DNA of 5,828 bases from Bacteroidota bacterium (GCA_015222065.1 JADFUQ010000362.1:1-5828); one strand, 5' to 3'. Positions 1 to 5,828 are shown, numbered from the stretch's first letter. Notes: a model not told the origin generated them from the sequence alone. Program-made: numbers and translations.

Positions 1-33
1 TAATAAAAAAAACTGATTAAAAATAATAGTATC

Positions 34-1002
34 ATGGCAGTATTAGTATTTACAGAAAACTGGGGCGGGAAATTTAAAAAATTGTCTTTTGAATTGATTT
101 CATATGCACAGAAAGTGGCTGAGAAACTTAATGTGCCTGTTGTTGCTCTTTCTATTGGTGAAGTTGCTGAAGATGAGCTTAAGAAATTAGGTGATTATGG
201 TGCTGGAAAAGTTGTGAGTATAACAAACGAATATCTAAAAATACTTGATAACCAATTGTATTCAAAAGTAATTTCAGAAGTTGCACAAAAAGAAAATGCC
301 AAAGTTATATTACTTTCTCATAACAATACAGGTAAAGCTCTTGCACCCCGGCTATCAGTTAAGTTGAAAGCTGCCCTGGGTTCAGGGTTAATCAGCTTAC
401 CATCTGAGGTTGATCCTTTTATAGTAAATAAAAAGGTGTTTACAGGGAAAGCTTTCGCAAATGTGGAATTAAATTCTGATATTAAAGTACTTACCTTATC
501 ACAAAACTCGTATAAGCTGATCAGTTCAGAAAATAAAGCAATTATTGAGGAGTATTCACCCGATATTCAGGAGAGCGATATAAAAACCAGAGTAACCAGT
601 ACAGATAAGCAGACAGGAAAACTACTCCTGACTGATGCGGAAATAGTAGTCTCAGGTGGCAGGGGAATGAAATCACCTGATAACTGGGGTACTATAGAGG
701 AACTTGCAAAACTCCTTGGAGCAGCTACCGCCTGCTCAAGACCGGTTTCTGATGAAGGATGGAGACCACATGAAGAACACACGGGGCAAACAGGGAAAAT
801 AATTGCACCTAATCTTTATATTGCAGCCGGTATTTCAGGAGCAATTCAGCATCTTGCAGGTATTAGTTCCGCAAAGTACCTGGTTGCTATTAATACAGAT
901 CCTGATGCGCCCATCTTCGAGGCTGCTGATTATGGAATTGTAGGTGATGTGCATAAAATTCTGCCTGAATTAATATCAATAGTAAAAGAGAATAAGTCTT
1001 AA
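34..1002 (+). CDS. etfA: Electron transfer flavoprotein, alpha subunit (EtfA)
   Basis: This is the FAD-binding subunit of the soluble EtfAB heterodimer, which takes electrons from acyl-CoA dehydrogenases and passes them to a membrane quinone reductase. At 322 aa it has normal family length. The N-terminal Rossmann-like domain (about residues 1-190) is divergent. The C-terminal FAD domain is clear: VVSGGRGMKS around 205-214, an Arg in CSRPVSDEG (R236), GQTGK at 251-255, and the ETF-alpha signature from LYIAAGISG through IQHLAG (Q272, H273) to VAIN. The ATG is preceded in frame by TAA at 1-3 and 4-6, with an A-rich leader and no Shine-Dalgarno, as is usual in Bacteroidota. The next gene starts 10 nt after the stop, which indicates an operon. 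By convention etfB would lie just upstream, outside the window. EtfA alone does not show whether this ETF is canonical or electron-bifurcating. The linked quinone-reductase-type genes suggest it feeds the quinone pool. Confidence 0.96.
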   Translation: MAVLVFTENWGGKFKKLSFELISYAQKVAEKLNVPVVALSIGEVAEDELKKLGDYGAGKVVSITNEYLKILDNQLYSKVISEVAQKENAKVILLSHNNTGKALAPRLSVKLKAALGSGLISLPSEVDPFIVNKKVFTGKAFANVELNSDIKVLTLSQNSYKLISSENKAIIEEYSPDIQESDIKTRVTSTDKQTGKLLLTDAEIVVSGGRGMKSPDNWGTIEELAKLLGAATACSRPVSDEGWRPHEEHTGQTGKIIAPNLYIAAGISGAIQHLAGISSAKYLVAINTDPDAPIFEAADYGIVGDVHKILPELISIVKENKS

Positions 1003-1012
1003 GTTTCTTTCC

Positions 1013-2347
1013 ATGTTCACTAGCATCATTTTTATCTTAATCCTTTCAGGGGCTATTGTAGTTTTTTATCGTAAAGTCAGGAAAATTACACGGAGTATAA
1101 AACTTGGTAAAGACATTGTAATAAATGATAATATACTCTTAAGGTGGAAAAGAGTGTTGTTTATTGCAATAGGTCAGCAAAAAATGTTGCAACGACCAAT
1201 AGCAGCATTATTGCATATTTTTGTTTATGCGGGGTTTATTATTGTTAATATTGAAATGTGTGAGATCCTTATTGACGGAGTTGCAGGAACCCACAGGTTA
1301 TTCTCTTTCTTTGGTGGTTTCTACGGTATTATGGTTTCAATATTTGAATTATTTGCTATAACCGTTATGTTTGGATGTGCTGTTTTTCTTATTCGTCGTA
1401 ATATTCTTCGAATTAAAAGATTCTGGAATAAGGAAATGACCCTATGGCCGCGTTCGGATGCTAACATTATTTTGATTACTGAGCTTTTGCTTATGAGTGC
1501 TATCCTGATAATGAATGCAACTGACGGTATCCTCCAAACCAGACCCGATTCACATTATGTTAAAGTTGGGTCTTTTATGATCAGCAGTATTATTCAACCC
1601 ATCTTCTCAGGATTGCCATCTTCCTCTTTAATCTTTACTGAAAGATTTTGCTGGTGGTTTCATATAATAGGTGTATTTATTTTTCTTAATTATATCCCTT
1701 ATTCAAAGCATTTTCATGTTTTTCTTTCTTTTCCTAATGTCTATTATTCAAAACTCCGTCCGGCAGGGGAAATGGCAAATATGCCATCAATAACTAAAGA
1801 GGTTAAACTTATGCTGGAAGAAAATTATTCCGACCAGGATGATGATAATGAAGAAGTGACATTTGGTGCAAAAACTATTAGGGATCTGACATGGAAACAT
1901 CTAATGGATGCATATACATGTACGGAATGTGGAAGATGTACATCCAGTTGCCCCGCAAATATTACCGGTAAAAAACTGTCTCCAAGAAAAATTGTTATGG
2001 ATACACGTGACAATCTGGAAGAAATTGCTGATAAACTGTTTAATAAAAAAAGATCGGAAAAGGATGACGAACAAAATGCCAGGTCATTATTTGATTTCAT
2101 CTCAGCAGAGGAATTATGGGCTTGTACAACCTGTAACGCGTGTACTTACGAATGTCCGGTAAATATTGATCCTCTTGCTATTATTCTGGAAATGAGGAGA
2201 TACCTTGTTCTGGAAGAATCTGCTGCTCCCGGACCGCTAAATAATACATTTTCAAATATTGAAAATAATGGTGCTCCCTGGCAGTTTTCACAGGAGGACA
2301 GGATGGAATGGGCAAAAGATGTTTATATGAATGGAATAATGGAATGA
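1013..2347 (+). CDS. Membrane cytochrome b / di-[4Fe-4S] subunit of an EMO-like ETF:quinone oxidoreductase
   Basis: This is the probable membrane-anchored subunit that carries electrons from ETF towards menaquinone. The 444 aa protein has about five hydrophobic segments (near 3-19, 63-82, 101-127, 150-168, 212-230), resembling the NarI-like cytochrome b fold. Candidate haem ligands are H68, H217 and H233/H235. A soluble C-terminal part carries two ferredoxin-type motifs of form CX2CX2CX3CP at C303-C313 and C371-C381, each expected to bind a [4Fe-4S] cluster. In fused relatives (DUF224/HdrD/GlpC-like Fe-S oxidoreductases) cysteine-rich CCG domains follow. Here the protein stops after the second cluster, and those domains are in the next gene. 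The final residues (about 440-444) and the stop codon are encoded by a TGGAANNN repeat tract, so the natural C-terminus has probably been altered. Assignment to the EMO type rests on the neighbouring etfA and acyl-CoA dehydrogenase. Other HdrD-like quinone reductases share this fold. Confidence 0.88.
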   Translation: MFTSIIFILILSGAIVVFYRKVRKITRSIKLGKDIVINDNILLRWKRVLFIAIGQQKMLQRPIAALLHIFVYAGFIIVNIEMCEILIDGVAGTHRLFSFFGGFYGIMVSIFELFAITVMFGCAVFLIRRNILRIKRFWNKEMTLWPRSDANIILITELLLMSAILIMNATDGILQTRPDSHYVKVGSFMISSIIQPIFSGLPSSSLIFTERFCWWFHIIGVFIFLNYIPYSKHFHVFLSFPNVYYSKLRPAGEMANMPSITKEVKLMLEENYSDQDDDNEEVTFGAKTIRDLTWKHLMDAYTCTECGRCTSSCPANITGKKLSPRKIVMDTRDNLEEIADKLFNKKRSEKDDEQNARSLFDFISAEELWACTTCNACTYECPVNIDPLAIILEMRRYLVLEESAAPGPLNNTFSNIENNGAPWQFSQEDRMEWAKDVYMNGIME

Positions 2348-2387
2348 TGGAAAAATGGAATAATGGAAAGATGGAATAATGGGAAGA
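2332..2387 (+). repeat. 8-bp tandem repeat tract, TGGAANNN, left arm
   Basis: There are seven consecutive 8-bp units in register: TGGAATAA, TGGAATGA, TGGAAAAA, TGGAATAA, TGGAAAGA, TGGAATAA, TGGGAAGA. The first two lie inside the 3' end of the cytochrome b/Fe-S gene, and the second unit holds its TGA stop (2345-2347). The unit family is the same as in the array at the right end of the window, so this is a dispersed repeat and not a local slippage product. Confidence 0.92.
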
Positions 2388-2417
2388 AAAAATATTAACA
2401 GAGGGCTCATACTTATT

Positions 2418-2453
2418 TTCCAACATTCCAATATTCCAATATTCCAATATTCC
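2418..2453 (-). repeat. 8-bp tandem repeat tract, opposite orientation, right arm
   Basis: On the + strand this reads TTCCAACA, three copies of TTCCAATA, then TTCC, with 8-bp spacing. On the - strand it is the TGGAATAT/TGGAANNN family, so it faces the tract at 2332-2387 across about 30 bp. In the best register, 2333-2368 can pair with 2418-2453 at 29 of 36 positions by Watson-Crick pairing, leaving a loop of about 49 nt. No T-run follows, so it is not a standard intrinsic terminator. Confidence 0.9.
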
Positions 2454-2519
2454 TTGATAACTATGTATTATCCTGAAGAACTTTTAGAAATCTTTTTTAT
2501 ACATCAGAGATAAGTATTT

Positions 2520-3314
2520 ATGGAAAAACGAAAAATAGATATTCCGGTAATGGCCGATCTTTTTGCAAAAAATGAGAAGCCGGAATATCTCTTTTGGGTT
2601 GGAAGTGCCGGGGCTTTTGACGACCGGTATAAAAACGTTGTCAGAGCTTTTGTAAAGATACTTACCCATTTAGGTGTAAGTTATGCAGTCCTTGGTACTG
2701 AAGAATCTTCAACAGGAGATGTGGCCAGAAGAGCTGGTAATGAAATGCTTTTCCAGATGCAGGCAATGATGAATATTGAATTACTGAACGGGTATGAAGT
2801 AAAAAAAATTTTAACTTGCGATCCTCATGCATATAATACTTTTAAAAACGAATATCCTCAATATGATGGAAATTACCAGGTGATTCATCATACACAGTTT
2901 TTAAGAGATCATATTGAAGCTGGAAATTTGAAGGTTAATTCTGCAATTTTTAAAGAAAAAACCATTACTTACCATGATCCTTGTTATCTGGGCAGGGCAA
3001 ACGGCGAATATGCTGCACCAAGGAAAGTGCTTGATTTTATTCCATCAGAAAAGAAAGAAATGAAGAGGAATAAAAATAATGCTCTTTGCTGCGGAGCAGG
3101 TGGAGGGCAAATGTTTAAAGAAGCTGAAGAAGGGGATAAAGAAATATTTATTGAAAGAACTGAAGAGGCACTTGAAACCGGAGCTGATATTATTGCAACA
3201 GCTTGCCCATATTGTATGGCTATGATCACTGATGGAATTAAATATAAAAATAAAGTAGAGGAAGTGAAGAACTATGATATTGCTGAAATTGTAGTTTTAT
3301 CATTAGGAATTTGA
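2520..3314 (+). CDS. Cysteine-rich (CCG-domain) Fe-S subunit of an EMO-like ETF:quinone oxidoreductase
   Basis: This is a cytoplasmic Fe-S protein expected to work with the preceding membrane subunit in electron transfer between ETF and quinone. At 264 aa it matches the C-terminal half of fused HdrD/GlpC-like enzymes, with two CCG domains in tandem. The second domain is intact: C155 (DPCYLGR), C190-C191 (LCCGAGG), then C229 and C232 (ACPYC), with spacing that fits the CX31-39CCX35-37CXXC pattern. The first domain (about 25-125) keeps family sequence (WVGSAG, TEESSTGD, DPHAYNT, NEYP) but has Ser or other residues where ligand cysteines usually sit; C100 is its only cysteine. The start is fixed by an in-frame TAA at 2511-2513, nine nt before the ATG. 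It lies 172 bp after the membrane subunit, in another frame, separated by the facing repeat tracts. No promoter was recognised in that gap. Confidence 0.88.
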   Translation: MEKRKIDIPVMADLFAKNEKPEYLFWVGSAGAFDDRYKNVVRAFVKILTHLGVSYAVLGTEESSTGDVARRAGNEMLFQMQAMMNIELLNGYEVKKILTCDPHAYNTFKNEYPQYDGNYQVIHHTQFLRDHIEAGNLKVNSAIFKEKTITYHDPCYLGRANGEYAAPRKVLDFIPSEKKEMKRNKNNALCCGAGGGQMFKEAEEGDKEIFIERTEEALETGADIIATACPYCMAMITDGIKYKNKVEEVKNYDIAEIVVLSLGI

Positions 3315-3355
3315 ACTGTAACATAGAAATAGCAAAACCTGAAAAAAAATTAATT

Positions 3356-5137
3356 ATGGAAAAAAATGAAAAAGTAACAGGTGGTGAATTTATTGTTAAA
3401 GAAACAGAAGCAAAGGATGTTTTTATACCTGAAGAGTTTGACGAAGAGCAGAACATGATCGCACAAACATGCCGGGATTTTCTGGAGGCTGAAGTTTTTC
3501 CGAATCTTGACAGGATTGATCAGCAGGAAGAGGGATTGATAGCAGAAATCCTCACAAAATCAGGAGATCTGGGCCTTCTTGGTATCTCTATTCCGGAAAA
3601 ATATGAAGGATTTGAGCAGTCTTTTGCAACTTCGATGCTTGTAGCTGATGTAATGGGTGCAGCATATTCATTTGCTGTTGCTTATTCATGCCATACAGGT
3701 ATCGGCTCATTACCAATCCTCTATTATGGTAATGACCAGCAAAAAGAAAAGTATCTTCCAAAGCTTGCTTCCGGTGAATGGAAAGGGGCTTACGCTCTAA
3801 CTGAACCTAATGCCGGTTCGGATGCCAATGCCGGTAAAACTAATGCAACACTGTCAGAAGATGGTAAACATTACCTGCTTAACGGACAAAAAATGTGGAT
3901 AACAAATTCAGGATTTGCTGATGTTATTACTGTGTTTGCGAAAATTGATAATGACCGTGTACTTAGTGCTTTTATTGTTGAACGTATTTTCCCGGGTATC
4001 GTATTTAATCCTGAGGAGAAAAAAATGGGTATAAAGGGCTCATCAACACGTCAACTCTTTTTTAATGACTGTAAAGTTCCTGTGGAAAATCTTCTTGGAA
4101 AGCGCGGAGAGGGGTTCAGAATTGCACTTAATATTCTTCATATGGGACGGATAAAGCTTGGGGGAAATGTCCTGGGAGCTGCAAAATATGCTATTAATCA
4201 ATCAGTTCAGTATGCCAATGAAAGAAAACAATTCAAAATGCTCATCAGTTCTTTCGGATCAATCAAGTATAAACTTGCAGAACAAGTCATTAAGCATTTT
4301 GTTATTGAATCGGCTGTTTACAGGGCAAGTTATAATATTGATCAGTATGTCGGGCAAAGTCTTGAGGAGATGATTAAAGAAAAAGCTACTCTTGATGCTT
4401 TTGCACAATTTGCTGTTGAAGCAGCTGTTCTTAAAGTGGTTGGTTCTGAATCACTTGATTATATAGTTGATGAAAATGTGCAGATACATGGCGGAATGGG
4501 TTATTCGGCTGAATTGGATGTTGATAGGGGATATCGTGACTCAAGGATAAACAGGATATTTGAGGGTACAAACGAGATAAATAAAATACTGGTTGTTGAT
4601 ACTGTCCTGAAAAGAGGTGCTAAAGGATATTTTGACCTGTTCGGTAAAGCTGAAAAAGCATTTAAAGGCTTGGGGAATTTGTCCGGTACCACTGAACCGG
4701 AAGGTGATTTTTATGCTGAAAAGAAACAAATTATCAGAAACTTCAGGAAAATTGCCCTGTTTCTTATTCATACAGCTTCTGAGAAATTCCAGCGGAAATT
4801 GGTGTACGAACAGGAGATATTGAATAGTATTGCAGATATTATTATGCTTCTTTATGTCTCGGAATCATCACTGCTTCGTGTCGAGAAACTTGAGAATATT
4901 AAGGATGCAGAGCAGATAAAGGTGTATAAAGATATTATTGATGTATTTGTTTATGATACTTCAGGAAAAATAAGTAAATTTGCAAAAGATGCAATTTATT
5001 CATTTGCTGAAGGGGAGGTGAAAGACCTGCTGGTTAAAGGAACAAACTATTACACTACCGTAAAGGGCGTAAACACTAAAGAAGCCAGGAGAAGAATTGC
5101 AGATAAGTTGATTGAGGATAATAAATATGATTTTTAG
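3356..5137 (+). CDS. Acyl-CoA dehydrogenase, long VLCAD/ACAD9-like form
   Basis: This flavoenzyme introduces the alpha,beta double bond into an acyl-CoA and reduces ETF, the first step of beta-oxidation. From the chosen ATG it is 593 aa, about 200 longer than short- and medium-chain enzymes, because of an extra C-terminal helical region (about 420-593) as in VLCAD/ACAD9. Visible landmarks are LTEPNAGSD (148-156) and MWITN (180-184) of the FAD/substrate domain, KGSSTRQ (227-233), RKQF (290-293), IHGGMGY (377-383) and IFEGTNEI (401-408), with E403 the expected catalytic base. The reading frame also runs upstream to a TTG at 3311 that overlaps the previous gene's stop. I chose ATG 3356 because the 15 extra residues are not part of the family N-terminus and homologues I recall begin with MEKN-like sequence. 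The substrate chain length cannot be read from sequence. Its close position after the Fe-S subunit supports an ETF-linked oxidation operon. Confidence 0.95.
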   Translation: MEKNEKVTGGEFIVKETEAKDVFIPEEFDEEQNMIAQTCRDFLEAEVFPNLDRIDQQEEGLIAEILTKSGDLGLLGISIPEKYEGFEQSFATSMLVADVMGAAYSFAVAYSCHTGIGSLPILYYGNDQQKEKYLPKLASGEWKGAYALTEPNAGSDANAGKTNATLSEDGKHYLLNGQKMWITNSGFADVITVFAKIDNDRVLSAFIVERIFPGIVFNPEEKKMGIKGSSTRQLFFNDCKVPVENLLGKRGEGFRIALNILHMGRIKLGGNVLGAAKYAINQSVQYANERKQFKMLISSFGSIKYKLAEQVIKHFVIESAVYRASYNIDQYVGQSLEEMIKEKATLDAFAQFAVEAAVLKVVGSESLDYIVDENVQIHGGMGYSAELDVDRGYRDSRINRIFEGTNEINKILVVDTVLKRGAKGYFDLFGKAEKAFKGLGNLSGTTEPEGDFYAEKKQIIRNFRKIALFLIHTASEKFQRKLVYEQEILNSIADIIMLLYVSESSLLRVEKLENIKDAEQIKVYKDIIDVFVYDTSGKISKFAKDAIYSFAEGEVKDLLVKGTNYYTTVKGVNTKEARRRIADKLIEDNKYDF

Positions 5138-5166
5138 ATATTCATTATAAAAGACTAACTTTCGTA

Positions 5167-5535
5167 ATGCGTAAGTTGTATAAGTTCATATTTATAATTG
5201 GAATTCTGGTTTTTTCTTCTCAACCAGGTTGTAAAAAACAACCTAAATGTGGTTGTGATGGAGATGTACGTTTTCCCCTTGTAGAAACCAGTGGGACTAT
5301 AATTTATAATGTAGAAACCAGTTATGCTAAATTTCAACCTACTGACATCTATTCAACCTTTGAGATTTGTGATGCCGGAGAAGTGATGGATATGCTGACA
5401 CCATTCGAGCAGGGAGAAACAGTGCTGGTGAGCGGTGATGCTTATGACGACTGTTACAAAATGGTTAACCCGTATGCCTACGCGAACTATATGCTGAGGC
5501 TGACTGAAATTAAGAAAGACGAATTTGATAATTAA
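5167..5535 (+). CDS. Putative lipoprotein of unknown function
   Basis: This is a 122 aa protein with a basic start (MRKLYK), a hydrophobic stretch at about 7-16, and a probable lipidated C22 in the context SQPGCKK. The lipobox is loose (Q and P at -3 and -2), but a Cys followed by KK is common in Bacteroidota lipoproteins. The mature part begins with a C28-G-C30 cluster and also has C68 and C96, which could form disulfides or bind metal. An in-frame 12-bp duplication encodes VETS twice (39-42 and 49-52). The segment VLVSGDAYDDC looks beta-rich and could be part of a small OB-like barrel, but this is a guess. I recall similar KCGCDGDV proteins as conserved hypotheticals in Bacteroidota, without known function. 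It starts 29 nt after the acyl-CoA dehydrogenase with no terminator between, so read-through transcription is likely, and a strong terminator follows it. Confidence 0.82.
   Translation: MRKLYKFIFIIGILVFSSQPGCKKQPKCGCDGDVRFPLVETSGTIIYNVETSYAKFQPTDIYSTFEICDAGEVMDMLTPFEQGETVLVSGDAYDDCYKMVNPYAYANYMLRLTEIKKDEFDN
5281..5322 (+). repeat. In-frame 12-bp direct repeat inside the lipoprotein gene
   Basis: GTAGAAACCAGT occurs at 5281-5292 and again, identical, at 5311-5322. The 30-bp spacing keeps the frame, so both copies encode Val-Glu-Thr-Ser ten residues apart. It may be a recent short duplication or chance reuse of codons in a repeated beta-strand motif. Confidence 0.8.
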
Positions 5536-5554
5536 TGCCAGTTTTAACTTATAC

Positions 5555-5586
5555 AAAAAAGCCTTGATCAGTTCAGGGCTTTTTTT
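5555..5586 (+). terminator. Rho-independent terminator
   Basis: The 5' stem AAAAAAGCCTTGA (5555-5567) pairs with TCAGGGCTTTTTT (5573-5585) over 13 positions with a single U-G wobble, leaving a 5-nt loop TCAGT. Seven T residues (5580-5586) follow the GC core. It lies 20 nt after the lipoprotein stop and probably ends the whole transcript. The A-run on the 5' side makes it nearly symmetrical, so it could also act on transcripts from the opposite strand. Confidence 0.92.
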
Positions 5587-5630
5587 ATTCCCGTGAATTC
5601 AGTTAACTTTAGTTGCGGATCAATCCATTG

Positions 5631-5670
5631 TGTTATAAAATATTCAGATAATAAATCGAATGTTATAAAA
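5631..5670. repeat. Paired 10-bp direct repeats in an intergenic region
   Basis: TGTTATAAAA is present at 5631-5640 and identically at 5661-5670, 30 bp apart (about three helical turns). A second pair, AATTGACC, occurs at 5702-5709 and 5720-5727, 18 bp apart. Both pairs lie in the gene-free stretch between the terminator and the right-hand repeat array. They could be protein-binding sites for a promoter reading rightwards, or chance in AT-rich DNA. Confidence 0.4.
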
Positions 5671-5686
5671 AAGCATACAGATTTGT

Positions 5687-5694
5687 TATCTTTC
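5687..5694 (+). promoter_or_regulatory. Possible Bacteroidota-type -7 element
   Basis: TATCTTTC differs by one base from the TAnnTTTG -7 consensus of Bacteroidota primary sigma factors, within the common-looking context TTTGTTATCTTTC. No convincing -33 TTTG is present at the usual spacing. If used, transcription would begin near 5700 and cover the ATG at 5733 and the repeat array. Confidence 0.25.
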
Positions 5695-5732
5695 AAACCT
5701 GAATTGACCATATTTTTTAAATTGACCGGAAA

Positions 5733-5828
5733 ATGAATAGGTATCAGATAGAAGAATGGAATAATGGAAGAGTGGAAAGATGGAAAGATGGAAAGATGGA
5801 AAGATGGAAAGATGGAAAGATGGAAAGA
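5733..5828 (+). CDS. Possible partial ORF through the repeat array (runs off the window)
   Basis: From the ATG at 5733 the frame stays open to the window edge for 32 codons. It starts MNRYQIEEWNNGRVER and then repeats an 8-residue period (WKDGKMER), because three 8-bp units make 24 nt. The product would be highly charged with regular Trp. A repeat without stop codons gives an open frame automatically, so openness is weak evidence. In its favour are a TATCTTTC promoter-like element about 39 nt upstream and a non-repeat N-terminus. I recall short Bacteroidota proteins, some annotated as four-helix-bundle proteins, with such repeat-coded leaders, but nothing in the window shows what follows. Confidence 0.25.
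   Translation, partial: MNRYQIEEWNNGRVERWKDGKMERWKDGKMER
5749..5828 (+). repeat. 8-bp tandem array TGGAAAGA, truncated by window edge
   Basis: Seven identical TGGAAAGA units (5773-5828) are preceded in register by TGGAAGAG, TGGAATAA and a degenerate TAGAAGAA. The array continues beyond the window. The strand is all purine except one T per unit. Uniform copies at the right and variants at the left suggest recent expansion by slippage from an older, mixed array like that at 2332-2387. Confidence 0.95.

Noticed and set aside
1825..2162. Overlapping frames on both strands within the ferredoxin-type region
   Set aside because: They are Cys/Ser-rich by-products of the CX2CX2CX3CP codons, with no independent start context or domain.
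2181..2447. Minus-strand open frame of 88 codons
   Set aside because: It is antisense to the end of the Fe-S gene and made largely of the TTCC-type repeat, which is stop-free by composition. There is no recognisable domain.
2332..2453. Intrinsic terminator after the membrane subunit
   Set aside because: The stem is AT-rich and imperfect with a large loop, and no T-run follows. Downstream genes belong to the same pathway, so complete termination is unlikely.
2340..2525. Sequencing frameshift splitting one fused oxidoreductase gene
   Set aside because: The halves are 172 bp apart, with an in-frame stop just before the second ATG and structured repeats between. A two-gene arrangement appears usual in Bacteroidota.
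3311..3355. Upstream TTG start for the acyl-CoA dehydrogenase, overlapping the previous stop (TTGA)
   Set aside because: The 15 added residues do not look like the family N-terminus, TTG starts are rare in this phylum, and ATG 3356 gives an N-terminus like those I recall in homologues.
5155..5556. Minus-strand open frames opposite the lipoprotein gene
   Set aside because: They are shadows of the + strand gene. The + frame has a signal peptide, lipidation Cys and downstream terminator that explain the region.
5749..5828. CRISPR array
   Set aside because: The 8-bp units are directly adjacent with no unique spacers.

Overview
The window looks like a chromosomal segment from a member of the Bacteroidota, probably Bacteroidales/Marinilabiliales-like. 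It is AT-rich. Its starts lack Shine-Dalgarno sequences and have A/T-rich leaders. The electron-transfer module is split into two genes in a way I recall from this phylum. The lipoprotein carries a CKK lipidation site typical of Bacteroidota. The placement is by recognition of protein style, not by a search.

Positions 34-5137 hold four co-directional genes that read as one functional unit for fatty acyl-CoA oxidation. They are etfA (ETF alpha subunit), a membrane cytochrome b/di-[4Fe-4S] protein, a separate cysteine-rich (CCG) protein, and a long VLCAD/ACAD9-like acyl-CoA dehydrogenase. The likely electron path is acyl-CoA, then the dehydrogenase FAD, then ETF, then the two-gene Fe-S/cytochrome b complex, then (mena)quinone. 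The last step resembles the EMO-type (ETF:methylmenaquinone oxidoreductase) complexes known from syntrophic bacteria, not the ETF-QO flavoprotein. An etfB gene probably lies just left of the window; the window opens on TAA TAA triplets that could be its end.

Positions 5167-5535 encode a small putative lipoprotein of unknown function. A clear rho-independent terminator at 5555-5586 ends the transcription unit.

The unusual structure is an 8-bp-periodic repeat family (core TGGAANNN). One block (2332-2453) sits between the two electron-transfer genes. It consists of two tracts in opposite orientation that could fold into a long imperfect hairpin, and it supplies the last codons and the stop of the upstream gene. 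A second block (5749 to the window edge) is a near-perfect TGGAAAGA array that runs off the end. It is open in frame with an upstream ATG, so it could be the start of a repeat-coded protein or simply non-coding repeat.

Most of the window is ordinary metabolism. The repeat family, and the stretch with paired direct repeats before the second array, are the parts that known genes do not explain.
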